From assembly GCA_001802945.1 (NCBI GenBank), contig MHAK01000107.1, forward strand, positions 1 to 48,033: DNA of 48,033 bases. Direction: 5' to 3'. Of the stretch, positions 16,421 through 24,884 are shown piece after piece. The translations under genes and the position numbers were made by a program. The notes beneath the pieces were generated by a model. That model made no database searches. It was not told the DNA's origin and saw only the letters and a program-made list of their open reading frames with translations. This DNA is from Ignavibacteria bacterium RIFCSPLOWO2_12_FULL_56_21 (GTDB lineage Bacteria; Bacteroidota; Ignavibacteria; UBA10030). Numbering within the stretch: the first letter of the stretch is position 1; every line of letters begins with the position of its first letter.

Positions 16421-17395
16421 ATGAAGATCCTTGTTGTAGCAGAACAACGCGACGGAAAGGTCAAGAAAGCCGGCTGGGAAGCTGTTCGGGCAGGCCGGAC
16501 ACTTGCGGACGCAACGAGGGGTGAGGTCATAGCCCTCGTCATCGGCAACGCGATCAAGGAAGCCGCGGCCGGGGCCGGTAACTACGGAGCCCACCGTGCG
16601 CTGGCGGTTGAACATCCACGATTGTCTGCGTATTCAACGACGGCGTATACAAAGATTGTCGCCGAAGCGGCGAAACAGTCGGGTGCAACGGTTGTCCTCA
16701 TTCCGGCAACTTCCCAGGGAAAAGACTACGCGCCAAGGGTAGCAGTGCGTCTCGAAGCGGGTCTTGCCGCAGATTGCACGTCGTTGTCCGTCGACAATGG
16801 AACGATTGTCGCAACCCGACCCATCTATGCAGGGAAAGCCGTGACGGACGTTCGCATCACATCGCCTATGCAGGTTTTCACGCTCAGGCCGAATGTTTTC
16901 ACCGCCGGCGAACCGTCGGCTACCGCCGCCACAGTCGATGTGTTCAATGTCACGCTGTCGGAAGAAGATTTTCGTTCAGTTGTGACGGATGTGAAACAAT
17001 CGTCCGGTAAACTGGACGTGGCGGAAGCGGATATCATCGTATCAGGCGGGCGTGGGCTGAAGGGTCCGGAACATTTCGTCATGATCGAAGAACTCGCAGA
17101 AGTGCTTGGCGCAGCGGTCGGCGCATCCCGGGCAGTTGTCGACGCGGGATGGCGGCCGCATGATGAGCAGGTCGGACAGACGGGCAAAACCGTGTCGCCG
17201 TCGCTGTATATCGCCGTCGCGATCTCGGGAGCGATCCAGCACCTTGCGGGAATGTCCTCGTCAAAGTATATTGTGGCCATCAACAAAGACAAGGACGCAC
17301 CGATCTTCCAGGTCGCGGACTACGGTATTGTGGGCGATGCCTTTGAGGTCGTACCTGCTGTGACGGCTGCGGCGAAACAGTTGTTGGGAAAATAA
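16421..17395 (+). CDS. etfA: Electron transfer flavoprotein alpha subunit
   Basis: A 324-residue partner of EtfB. The N-terminal half is ETF-like ([20 protein letters not shown]). The C-terminal FAD domain has the conserved [32 protein letters not shown] and [12 protein letters not shown], then [19 protein letters not shown]. The frame stays open 50 codons upstream into etfB. The ATG at 16421 is used because it gives the family N-terminus and leaves a 19-base gap to etfB. Confidence 0.95.
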   Translation: MKILVVAEQRDGKVKKAGWEAVRAGRTLADATRGEVIALVIGNAIKEAAAGAGNYGAHRALAVEHPRLSAYSTTAYTKIVAEAAKQSGATVVLIPATSQGKDYAPRVAVRLEAGLAADCTSLSVDNGTIVATRPIYAGKAVTDVRITSPMQVFTLRPNVFTAGEPSATAATVDVFNVTLSEEDFRSVVTDVKQSSGKLDVAEADIIVSGGRGLKGPEHFVMIEELAEVLGAAVGASRAVVDAGWRPHDEQVGQTGKTVSPSLYIAVAISGAIQHLAGMSSSKYIVAINKDKDAPIFQVADYGIVGDAFEVVPAVTAAAKQLLGK

Positions 17396-17409
17396 CAGGC
17401 GCCAGGGAC

Positions 17410-18003
17410 ATGAGCGTGGAGAAGGTACAGGTCGATATTCTTGGGCTGTCCACAAGTCCGTCGAGCGGCGGAGCGTACGCGCTGATCTTGAAGGAAATGA
17501 ACGGCCCGCGACGCCTGCCGATCATCATCGGTGCGTTCGAGGCGCAATCCATCGCGTTGGAAATGGAAGGCATCAAGCCGCCGCGTCCGCTGACGCACGA
17601 CCTGATGAAGTCCATCATCGATACGCTGGGTGGGTCGCTCAACGATGTGACGATCAACGAATTAAAAGACGGGACATTCTACGCGCGTCTAAGCGTCGAC
17701 ACGCAGGAAATCGATTCCCGTCCAAGCGACGCGATTGCACTCGCCGTACGGTACGGCGTGCCGATCTTCGTCACCGACCGGGTTATGGATGAAGCGTCAT
17801 TCGTCCCGGAAAGTGACGAGGCGGAAAGCACTGAAAGTCCGGAGACCGCTGAACAGCCGAAGCAGGGTGAAAAGCCGAAGCAACAGTTGACGAAGCTCCA
17901 GCAATTGGAGCAACAACTGGGCGAGGCCATCACGAAGGAAGAGTACGAGAAGGCTGCGCGTATCCGCGACGAGATCAAGAAACTCCAGGCCCGCAATTCC
18001 TGA
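17410..18003 (+). CDS. Bifunctional nuclease (BFN/DUF151) family protein with UVR-type tail
   Basis: A 197-residue protein. The BFN domain covers about residues 1-130: RRLPIIIGAFEAQSIALEME, HDLMKSIIDTLGG, FYARLS and IDSRPSDAIALAVRYGVPIF. The tail (about 135-197) has a low-complexity Glu/Pro/Gln linker and then a UvrB/UvrC-type coiled coil, EEYEKAARIRDEIKKLQARN. The combination is seen in other members of the family, though the UVR function there is unclear. BFN proteins have reported DNase/RNase activity in plants, while bacterial homologues such as TM0160 are poorly studied. It is 14 bases downstream of etfA and likely in the same operon. Confidence 0.87.
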   Translation: MSVEKVQVDILGLSTSPSSGGAYALILKEMNGPRRLPIIIGAFEAQSIALEMEGIKPPRPLTHDLMKSIIDTLGGSLNDVTINELKDGTFYARLSVDTQEIDSRPSDAIALAVRYGVPIFVTDRVMDEASFVPESDEAESTESPETAEQPKQGEKPKQQLTKLQQLEQQLGEAITKEEYEKAARIRDEIKKLQARNS

Positions 18004-18051
18004 CCGGCCGGCTGACGGTCGCACTGTCATCCATCACACTCTGACCCTCCC

Positions 18052-18849
18052 ATGCACATTCGACGGTCTGTGACCTGTGCCGCGCTGCTCGCGCTGTTCG
18101 TCCTTCCGGCGAAAGCACGACAAGCCGATGAAGGAAAACCTCAGGATCAACTCGTGTCGCTCTTGGCGGAAGGGGAAGAGTACGCGACAAAGATGTTTGA
18201 CAATCGGAGGGCGCTGGAAAAGTTCGAAGAGGCGGTCAGGCTTGTGCCCAACAATTACGAGGTGCTCTGGCACTTGAGCCGCACGTATGTCGACATCGGC
18301 GAGCATTTGCCGACAAAGACGGACGCTGAGAAACAGGAACAGCTTGCGTGGTACGAAAAGTCCCTGGAATACGCGGAGCGAGCGGTCGTCGTCAACCCGT
18401 CGGGATCCATGGGATTGACCCGCAGGGCGATCGCCAACGGACGCATTGCGCTGTTCAGAGGTGTCTGGGAATCGTTGGACCTGGTCAAGAAGGTCAAGGA
18501 AGACGCCGAGAAGGCGGTCGCGATCGACCCGACAAATAACGCGGCCTACTATATGCTCGGGAGGACCCATGCAAAGGTCAGCGAACGCCCGAGCATCGTC
18601 CGGTGGCCGCTGGGATTAGGATGGGCGAGCTACGAAGAGGCTGTGAAGTATTACGAGAAAGCCATCGCCCTGCGTCCGGACTTCATCATGTACCGTCTCG
18701 ATGCGGCCCGAGCCTATGTGGAACTTGAAGATTTTGCTCAGGCGCGGCAGCACCTCAACGCCATCGCAAGCCTCACGAAACAAGATGAAGACGACGACCA
18801 GTATCGAAAAGAGGCGCAAGATCTCGTAACACAGCTCGCGACCGACTAG
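18052..18849 (+). CDS. Secreted tetratricopeptide-repeat protein
   Basis: A 265-residue protein with a signal peptide (about residues 1-22, LLALFVLPAKARQ). TPR motifs run across the mature part, for example NNRRALEKFEEAVRL-type helix pairs, WYEKSLEYAERAVVVNPSG and SYEEAVKYYEKAIALRPDF. The arrangement resembles regulator-of-microtubule-dynamics (RMD1) style TPR proteins, but in bacteria their function is unknown. It probably acts as a periplasmic scaffold. It is the last gene of the plus-strand run; a terminator follows. Confidence 0.8.
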   Translation: MHIRRSVTCAALLALFVLPAKARQADEGKPQDQLVSLLAEGEEYATKMFDNRRALEKFEEAVRLVPNNYEVLWHLSRTYVDIGEHLPTKTDAEKQEQLAWYEKSLEYAERAVVVNPSGSMGLTRRAIANGRIALFRGVWESLDLVKKVKEDAEKAVAIDPTNNAAYYMLGRTHAKVSERPSIVRWPLGLGWASYEEAVKYYEKAIALRPDFIMYRLDAARAYVELEDFAQARQHLNAIASLTKQDEDDDQYRKEAQDLVTQLATD

Positions 18850-18884
18850 CGTGCCGTGTTCAGACGCTTATCGTCCTAAACGAC

Positions 18885-18917
18885 GCAAACCCCGCGAGAA
18901 GCGGGGTTTTGCATTTT
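18885..18917. terminator. Bidirectional rho-independent terminator
   Basis: The stem is built from AACCCCGC and GCGGGGTT around a short GAGAA loop, with GCAAA and TTTTGC extending it. T-rich sequence lies on the plus side and A-rich on the other. It separates the convergent TPR gene (18849) and MFS gene (18951). Confidence 0.85.
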
Positions 18918-18950
18918 CAGAGGTTGGAGAGGCTCTTCGGGGAGCCCGTA

Positions 18951-20159
18951 TTACATGAGCGGCGCTTCATCGACCGTGTTCACTCGAACAACTTCCGCCG
19001 CTGTCCGTGCGCGACGCTGATACGTAAGCGCAAAAACAAGCGCCGTCAGAATGTACCCCCCCGCCGCGAAATAGGGTAGCGTATCGTGGATCTCGTACAG
19101 CGGTCCGGCGATCACCGGACCAACAACCATCGACGCCGCCATGAGAGAAGAGAGAATCCCCATCTTTTCCCCTTTGGTTTTCGGTTCGGCGGCTCCAGCC
19201 ACCTGGCTGGTGAGGATCACGCGCAGGACGGACTGTCCGGTCGAAATGAACAGTGCGGAAATGACAAAGGTGGTCATCGTCTTTGCGGTGAACAACAGAA
19301 AACCGATGAGGAGCGACGACAGCATCATGACCTCGAGCACCGGCTCGGTGAAACGTCGCAGCCAGAGATGCTTGAGCAACCCCACCTGATTGATCGCGAC
19401 GATGAGCCCCATGGCAGTGAATGTGAGCCCCGTGGTGAAGGAATCAAAACCGAAGTTTTTTCCAACAAAAAGGGCGAAGACCGATTGCGAAGTCACAAAT
19501 GCAAGCGCGAACATAATCCACGAAATATACAATGGCCGAAGCGCGGTATCGCGGACAGCATTCATCAGCGGACGCAGCGGATTGAATCGCAGACGATCGT
19601 CTGTGTTCCGGTGCTTTAACGTCTCAGGAAGGTAGAAGTACGCCACACAAGCATTAACGGTTGCCAAACCTCCGGCGAACCAGAACGGGAATGCATGCGA
19701 CACAGTGCTCAGCAGTCCGCCGATAAGCGGACCGAGCATAAATCCAATGCCGAATGCGGCGCCGATGATGCCGAGGTTGGTGGTGCGCTCCTTGTCATTC
19801 TCGGAAATATCGACCAGATAACTCTGTGCGATCGAGAAATTGCCGGCGGCGGCTCCGTCGATGATGCGGCCGAGAAAGAGCATCGGGATCGTGGTCGCTC
19901 CCGCAAAGACGAACCATCCTACTGCCGTGCTCGCAATACTTGTGATCAGGAGTGGCCGGCGTCCAATGCGGTCTGACAACGCGCCGAGAAAAGGAGAGCT
20001 AAGGAAGGAAAAACAGGAAAACGATGCGAACATCAGCGTTATGGTAGTGGCGCTTGCGCCGAATTCCCCTACATAGAACGGCAGGATCGGGATGACGATC
20101 CCGAATCCGATGACGTCGACGAGGACAGTGAAAATGATGATAATCTTTTCTTTGCGCAC
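18951..20159 (-). CDS. MFS transporter, TetA/Bmr-like drug efflux family
   Basis: A 402-residue, 12-helix major facilitator. The N-terminal half has the helix-2/3 motif GALSDRIGRRPLLI and then GRIIDGAAAGNFSIAQSYLVDI, close to the tetracycline/drug antiporter group. A second SSLMAASMVVGPVIAGPLY element is in the C-terminal half. Substrate cannot be assigned. The frame is open further upstream, but it would overlap anmK; the GTG at 20159, five bases after the anmK stop, is used. Co-transcription with anmK suggests no obvious functional link, perhaps wall recycling plus export. Confidence 0.88.
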   Translation of the reverse strand: MRKEKIIIIFTVLVDVIGFGIVIPILPFYVGEFGASATTITLMFASFSCFSFLSSPFLGALSDRIGRRPLLITSIASTAVGWFVFAGATTIPMLFLGRIIDGAAAGNFSIAQSYLVDISENDKERTTNLGIIGAAFGIGFMLGPLIGGLLSTVSHAFPFWFAGGLATVNACVAYFYLPETLKHRNTDDRLRFNPLRPLMNAVRDTALRPLYISWIMFALAFVTSQSVFALFVGKNFGFDSFTTGLTFTAMGLIVAINQVGLLKHLWLRRFTEPVLEVMMLSSLLIGFLLFTAKTMTTFVISALFISTGQSVLRVILTSQVAGAAEPKTKGEKMGILSSLMAASMVVGPVIAGPLYEIHDTLPYFAAGGYILTALVFALTYQRRARTAAEVVRVNTVDEAPLM

Positions 20160-20163
20160 CGGG

Positions 20164-21354
20164 TCAAGGTACGCAAATCTTGCCGAGAAGGACAGAACGC
20201 GTTGCGCCGGTGACGCGTGGGACGTTCGACGTTCGTCCGAGTACAGTCTCGCGTGCAAGGATGGCGAAGAGTACCGCCTCCTTTGCGTCGGATGAAAAGC
20301 CTGGATGCTTCATCGTCCGGACCGGGACGGGACCAAAGTGCGCTTGAAGCCGTCGAACGAGGTGTAGATTGTGCGCACCGCCGCCGCTGACGAGGACAGC
20401 GTCGATTGGGAAGGATCGTCGGAAGTAGCGGACATACTGATTGTACACCGAAAGCGCCGTGCATTCAGTCGCCGTTGCAAGGAGATCGTCGGGGGCTGCA
20501 GATCCGGCCCGGCGCAGTAACTCTTCCACGAACATCGACCCAAATTGTTCGCGTCCCGTCGTTTTGGGAAGTGACTGCCGGAAATACGGATGCGACATCA
20601 TCCATGCGAGCAATTCCGGCACAACCTTCCCCGCGGCGGCATGGAGTCCGTTGCGGTCGAACGGCTCGCGATACAAGAGATTCGATAGTGCATCGATGAC
20701 CATGTTGGCCGGACCTGTGTCGAGTCCACGAACATCGTCGACCGTGCACCGCTTCGGCAGGACTGTAAAGTTCGCAATGCCGCCGAGATTAAGGAGCATG
20801 CGGGATTCGGATTTTGACCGGAACAACAGGTAGTCTAGATACGGAACAAGAGGAGCCCCCTGGCCGTCGGCGGCAAGGTCGGCGGGCCGGAAATCGCCTA
20901 CGGTCGTTATACCTGTTCGCTGGGCGATCACTGAAGGATCGCCGATCTGCAGTGTTGAGCGAACTTTCATGCCGAAGAATGGCTCGGGATTCGGGATGTG
21001 GTGAACGGTCTGTCCGTGCGACCCGATGAGGTCGATGCGGGACAAGGGAACGCGCGCCTTCTTTGCGACGGCGACAACGGCGTCGGCAAAGCACACGCCG
21101 ATCAATGCATTCAGAGTACACACTACGTCGACCGAGCCCGTTCCCGGCAGGGAATTCGCCAGGATGAATTTTCGCATCTCGCCAGGATACGGGCGATTCA
21201 CGAAAGCAAGCTGTCGCACGTCCAAGGTGCTTCGCTTTTCCGTGATTTTCACCAAACAGGCCGCAATACCGTCGGCAGAAGTGCCGGAAATCAGCCCGGC
21301 CACGACCCGGGGGGCCGGCCCAGACCATGATCGACGATGTGTGGGAGTGGTCAT
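20164..21354 (-). CDS. anmK: Anhydro-N-acetylmuramic acid kinase
   Basis: A 396-residue kinase of cell-wall recycling that phosphorylates 1,6-anhydroMurNAc with simultaneous ring opening to MurNAc-6-phosphate. Typical motifs are GLISGTSADGIAACLV (ATP loop), DLIGSHGQTVHH, GDFRPADLAADGQGAPLVP, NLGGIANFTVLP, GLDTGPANMVID, and VSGGGAHN near the C-terminus. Length is normal. I chose the first ATG in the frame, and no better Shine-Dalgarno is visible. A GCCAAG-family hairpin lies just upstream at 21426-21515, followed by the divergent nfo gene. Confidence 0.95.
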   Translation of the reverse strand: MTTPTHRRSWSGPAPRVVAGLISGTSADGIAACLVKITEKRSTLDVRQLAFVNRPYPGEMRKFILANSLPGTGSVDVVCTLNALIGVCFADAVVAVAKKARVPLSRIDLIGSHGQTVHHIPNPEPFFGMKVRSTLQIGDPSVIAQRTGITTVGDFRPADLAADGQGAPLVPYLDYLLFRSKSESRMLLNLGGIANFTVLPKRCTVDDVRGLDTGPANMVIDALSNLLYREPFDRNGLHAAAGKVVPELLAWMMSHPYFRQSLPKTTGREQFGSMFVEELLRRAGSAAPDDLLATATECTALSVYNQYVRYFRRSFPIDAVLVSGGGAHNLHLVRRLQAHFGPVPVRTMKHPGFSSDAKEAVLFAILARETVLGRTSNVPRVTGATRSVLLGKICVP

Positions 21355-21425
21355 GATTCAGTACATTTCCTGTGGACAGTGAACGGCAAGGTGTTCAACG
21401 ATGAAGTGCAGCGTATAGAGATGAA

Positions 21426-21515
21426 CCGCCAAGACGCCAAGGACGGGCTAGATCCTGTACGCCAAGATCGCCAAGGTGAGTATATATTCACACTCTTTCT
21501 TGGCGTCCTTGGCGG
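21426..21515. repeat. Family GCCAAG hairpin repeat, copy 3
   Basis: The left arm has GCCAAGAC, GCCAAGGAC, and after a break GCCAAGATC and GCCAAGGTG. The right arm is CTTGGCGTC and CTTGGCGGT. It fills the divergent gap between anmK and nfo. The nfo frame reads through the right arm, which explains an apparent longer ORF there. Confidence 0.87.
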
Positions 21516-21541
21516 TGATCTTTGCTCTGTCCCTTGAAAGT

Positions 21542-22414
21542 ATGAAAGACTCGAACGACGGCACAGTTCTGCTGGGCGCACATATGTCGATCGCCGGCGG
21601 CGTGCATACGGCAATTGAGCGGGCAGTTCGAATCGGCTGCACTGCGCTGCAGATGTTTGTCAAAAACAATAATCAATGGAAGGGGAAGGCGCTGTCGGAT
21701 GAGGATGTGGCAACCTACAAAGACGCGTTATCGAAAGCAAGGATCGGTCCGGTTGTCGTCCACGACACCTACCTCATCAATCTGTGCGCGTCTGACCGTT
21801 CCATCCTTAGGAAATCACGAGACGCACTTACGGATGAACTACAACGGTGCGAGAAGCTCGGCGTCGACTATCTCAACTTTCATCCCGGCGCGCACATGGG
21901 CCGGGGTGAGAAAGAAGGGATTGAACGCATCGCAGAATCGCTCAACATGATCCACACACGCACGAAGGGATTTCGCGTCAAAAGTGTGATCGAGTCCACG
22001 GCCGGTCAAGGCACAGCACTGGGATACAAGTTCGAGCAGTTGAAAGATATGATCGACCTTGTGGACGAGCAAGAACGGATGGCCGTTTGCATCGACACGT
22101 GTCATATCTTTGCCGCCGGATATGACATAGTCTCGGAAGAAGGATATCATCGGACGTTCAGAGAATTTGATGACATTATCGGCCTCGACCGGCTCGTTGC
22201 CTTTCATGTCAACGATTCGAAACGAGAGCTTGGTTCGCGGGTGGACCGCCACGAGCATGTCGGCAAAGGAAAGATCGGCCTCGAGGGATTTCGACTGATC
22301 ATGAATGATGAAAGGTTCGTGAACATTCCAAAGATCCTCGAAACCCCGAAAAGCGATGACATGCATGAAGACGTTGAGAACATGGCCGTCTTGAAAGGAC
22401 TGATCGGAACGTAA
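21542..22414 (+). CDS. nfo: Endonuclease IV (AP endonuclease)
   Basis: A 290-residue TIM-barrel zinc nuclease that cleaves DNA at abasic sites. The trinuclear metal-site motifs are intact: HPGAH, ESTAGQGT, CIDTCHIFAAGYD, FHVNDSK and DRHEHVGKG, plus GAHMSIAGGVH at the N-terminus. The frame is open further upstream, but those 22 codons lie in the GCCAAG repeat. The ATG at 21542 matches the family N-terminus. It is followed by the AmrS-like gene after four bases, so these are co-transcribed. Confidence 0.95.
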   Translation: MKDSNDGTVLLGAHMSIAGGVHTAIERAVRIGCTALQMFVKNNNQWKGKALSDEDVATYKDALSKARIGPVVVHDTYLINLCASDRSILRKSRDALTDELQRCEKLGVDYLNFHPGAHMGRGEKEGIERIAESLNMIHTRTKGFRVKSVIESTAGQGTALGYKFEQLKDMIDLVDEQERMAVCIDTCHIFAAGYDIVSEEGYHRTFREFDDIIGLDRLVAFHVNDSKRELGSRVDRHEHVGKGKIGLEGFRLIMNDERFVNIPKILETPKSDDMHEDVENMAVLKGLIGT

Positions 22415-22418
22415 CGCC

Positions 22419-23483
22419 ATGGCTGAACCCGAAACAACCGTCACTCTCAAGGAAATCCTGGCGCAGCACACCGTCGCGGGAGAACTGTGCAGTCCAATGG
22501 ACAAAGGCTGGGTGCGGTGCTACGCTTGCGGACACCGATGCAAGATCGGACCTGGGAAAGAAGGGATCTGCAAGGTTCGGTTCAACGACGGAGGAACGCT
22601 CAAAGTGCCGTGGGGATACGTGGCCGGAGTTCAGGTCGACCCTGTGGAGAAGAAGCCGTTCTTCCATGCGTATCCCGGCTCCAAGGCGTTGTCGTTCGGC
22701 ATGCTCGGGTGCGACTATCACTGTCCGTACTGTCAGAACTGGGTCACCTCTCAAGCCTTGCGCGATCCCGTCGCTGTCTCCCAGCCGGACGAAGTGACTC
22801 CCGAGCAGATCGTCGACATGGCGATCCGCACGGGAAGTAGCATCGTGACGAGCACGTATAATGAACCGCTCATCACGAGCGAATGGGGAGTCGCGGTATT
22901 CAAAGCCGCTAAACAACGCGGTCTTGTTACTTCGTATGTTTCCAACGGAAACGCAACACCCGAAGTGCTCGACTATGTTCAGCCGTGGCTTGACCTGTAC
23001 AAAGTGGACTTGAAGGGATTTTCCCAGAAGGAATACTCGCGTCTGGGCGGAAGTCTCGAGAATGTACTAACGACGATCAACGAGGTCCACCGTCGTGGAC
23101 TGTGGATCGAGATCGTTACACTGACGATCCCCGGATTCAACGATTCCGACCAGGAATTGACGTCGATCGCCGAATTCATCGCGTCGGTCTCTGTCGACAT
23201 TCCTTGGCATGTGACGGCATTCCATCAGGACTACAAGATGCTGGAGCCGGATCCGACGCCGGTGAAAACACTTCTTCGCGCAGCCGGCATTGGACAGAAG
23301 GCCGGCTTGCGATACATTTATGCGGGCAACATTCCAGGTCGTGTGGGAAATTGGGAAGATACACGTTGTCCGGGTTGTTCAACCACCGTTATTGAACGTC
23401 AGGGATACCGCATCGTGAAGAATCTTGTGACCGGAGGGGCATGCCCAAAGTGCGGCACGGTCATTCCTGGACGTTGGAGGTAA
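22419..23483 (+). CDS. amrS: AmmeMemoRadiSam system radical SAM enzyme (AmrS-type)
   Basis: A 354-residue radical SAM protein. The 4Fe-4S motif is GCDYHCPYCQNW (C98, C102, C105). Before it lies a cysteine-rich N-terminal segment (C34, C37, C41, C51). At the C-terminus are two Cys pairs, DTRCPGCST and GGACPKCGTVIPG, probably binding zinc. This architecture is that of the radical SAM member of the AmmeMemoRadiSam system (with AMMECR1 and Memo homologues), whose function is not established. Neither partner is in the window. It lies between nfo and a tiny membrane-protein gene. Confidence 0.88.
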   Translation: MAEPETTVTLKEILAQHTVAGELCSPMDKGWVRCYACGHRCKIGPGKEGICKVRFNDGGTLKVPWGYVAGVQVDPVEKKPFFHAYPGSKALSFGMLGCDYHCPYCQNWVTSQALRDPVAVSQPDEVTPEQIVDMAIRTGSSIVTSTYNEPLITSEWGVAVFKAAKQRGLVTSYVSNGNATPEVLDYVQPWLDLYKVDLKGFSQKEYSRLGGSLENVLTTINEVHRRGLWIEIVTLTIPGFNDSDQELTSIAEFIASVSVDIPWHVTAFHQDYKMLEPDPTPVKTLLRAAGIGQKAGLRYIYAGNIPGRVGNWEDTRCPGCSTTVIERQGYRIVKNLVTGGACPKCGTVIPGRWR

Positions 23484-23520
23484 ACGTGTCACCTGACAAC
23501 TTCTTTGACTATCTTTCGCC

Positions 23521-23679
23521 ATGCGATCGCCGATCTTGATGGCGACTCTGGGCGCCGTGCTCGCCATATTCGTGGCCCGCGGCATGGGAGCCGGTAATCT
23601 CGCAGCTTTTGGAGCAATGCTTGGAGGCATGCTCTTGGGGTTCTTTGCGCACTGGTTCCTGACCCGAGGAAAGTCCTGA
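23521..23679 (+). CDS. Small membrane protein, 52 residues
   Basis: The ATG at 23521 starts MRSPILMATLGAVLAIFVA, continues with a Gly/Ala-rich helix FGAMLGGMLLGFFAHW and ends FLTRGKS. There are two hydrophobic helices with a short basic tail. The stop codon is immediately followed by the ATG of the next gene (TGAATG at 23677-23682), which supports a real coding region. I do not recognise a family. It probably lies in the cytoplasmic membrane and is co-transcribed with the AmrS-like gene and the SRPBCC gene. Confidence 0.6.
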   Translation: MRSPILMATLGAVLAIFVARGMGAGNLAAFGAMLGGMLLGFFAHWFLTRGKS

Positions 23680-24078
23680 ATGTTCAGCCTGAAAATCTCT
23701 GTGACACTCCCCGCGGACCCCGACTCCGTCTTTCGCGCGCTGACAAATGCCAAGGCCATTCGAGCTTGGTCGGGTCAGAGCGGAAAGGTCTCTGCGACGA
23801 TCGGCGGCAAGTTCGAATACTTCGACGGCTGGGTGACAGGCCGTGTGCTTGCGTATGCGCCGGGAAAAAAACTTGTCCATACCTGGCTTCCGTCGGATTG
23901 GCCCAAGGATGCCCAGGCTACCATCGTTCAGGTTGATCTTGCCAGGTCAGACAATGGGACAAAGGTCACTCTGAGACACAAGGGTTTTTCTTCAAAGCGA
24001 GAATGTGAGAAGCACAAACAGGGCTGGCAGGAGTTTGTGTTCGGGCCCATCAAAGACCATTTCGATTCTCATCAGTAG
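23680..24078 (+). CDS. SRPBCC/AHSA1-like START-fold protein
   Basis: A 132-residue protein with the SRPBCC fold. It opens SLKISVTLPADPDSVFRALT, then AIRAWSGQSGKVS, GGKFEYFDGWVTGRVL, and the terminal helix GWQEFVFGPIKDHFD. This is the pattern of the AHA1 C-terminal-like family (activator of Hsp90 homologue 1-like), which binds hydrophobic ligands. No substrate can be given. It starts directly at the stop codon of the 52-residue gene, so translation is probably coupled. Confidence 0.85.
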   Translation: MFSLKISVTLPADPDSVFRALTNAKAIRAWSGQSGKVSATIGGKFEYFDGWVTGRVLAYAPGKKLVHTWLPSDWPKDAQATIVQVDLARSDNGTKVTLRHKGFSSKRECEKHKQGWQEFVFGPIKDHFDSHQ

Positions 24079-24104
24079 TTCCTTCCACTTTCTTTTCTCG
24101 TCTC

Positions 24105-24875
24105 ATGCAGAATTTTCGTTTGAACCCGGTCCTGACCGTGTGTATGGCTTTGGCATGCAGCCTGAGCTTGAACGGCTGCCCGCCATCGACCTCCACAAAG
24201 GAGGAAGTACCACCCTCAAAACCCGAGATGACGCTCACAATCGCTTCTCTCAATCTTACGTCCCTCAACAAGAGGATCGAAAAGAGCGACATCGTAGCCT
24301 TGTGGCGCATTTTGAAGAAAGAACAGGTGGAAGTTCTGGCGGTGCAGAACATGTCACGCTATCCGGGCGTCGCCACTCGAGTTGACCCCCTCAATGAGCT
24401 GGCGGCACAGGCCGACTGGCGTCATGCGTTCGGAGAGATGATGGACAATTCCGGCAGAAAGATCGGCAACGCGGTGCTGGCGACCTATCCCATTCGGTCG
24501 AATGCACATATTCCGTTCACGTCTGTTAAATCTGCAAATTTTGAGGGGGCACTCGAGACCGTTATCGATGGAGGTGTTCGGGACATCATGGTCGTCAGCG
24601 CGCAGTTTCCGCCCAAAGCCCCCGAGTCCGACCTCGCAAAATGCCTTTCGGCGATCACATCGGCAAACAAAGACACAAAGATGCCTCTGATCGTAGCCGG
24701 CAACGTGTTTGCTTCGGCTTCGGGAATGCAAGAAGTATCAGCCGGATCCAAGAATCCGACGACCCGAATTCACTACAGCGGCGGCGAGGAAATGAAACCG
24801 GTCGGCGCCTCGTCTGTGGCAACGCCGCTCGGGACCGTTCTCATCGCGAAATTCGCACTGTATCGTACACACTAA
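24105..24875 (+). CDS. Lipoprotein with degenerate endonuclease/exonuclease/phosphatase fold
   Basis: A 256-residue protein with a lipoprotein signal ending SLSLNGC (C25). The mature part follows the endonuclease/exonuclease/phosphatase (EEP) order: LTIASLNLTSL, LAVQNMSRYP, NAVLATYPIRS, IMVVSAQFPP, then LIVAGNVFAS. At the usual catalytic positions I read N for E (VQN), Q for H (SAQ), and N for D (AGN) compared with QE, H and GD in active members. It is therefore probably a pseudoenzyme anchored in a membrane. The assignment rests on my reading of the motifs, so it should be treated as tentative. It precedes the amidase gene by nine bases. Confidence 0.62.
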   Translation: MQNFRLNPVLTVCMALACSLSLNGCPPSTSTKEEVPPSKPEMTLTIASLNLTSLNKRIEKSDIVALWRILKKEQVEVLAVQNMSRYPGVATRVDPLNELAAQADWRHAFGEMMDNSGRKIGNAVLATYPIRSNAHIPFTSVKSANFEGALETVIDGGVRDIMVVSAQFPPKAPESDLAKCLSAITSANKDTKMPLIVAGNVFASASGMQEVSAGSKNPTTRIHYSGGEEMKPVGASSVATPLGTVLIAKFALYRTH

Positions 24876-24884
24876 CGACACGTC

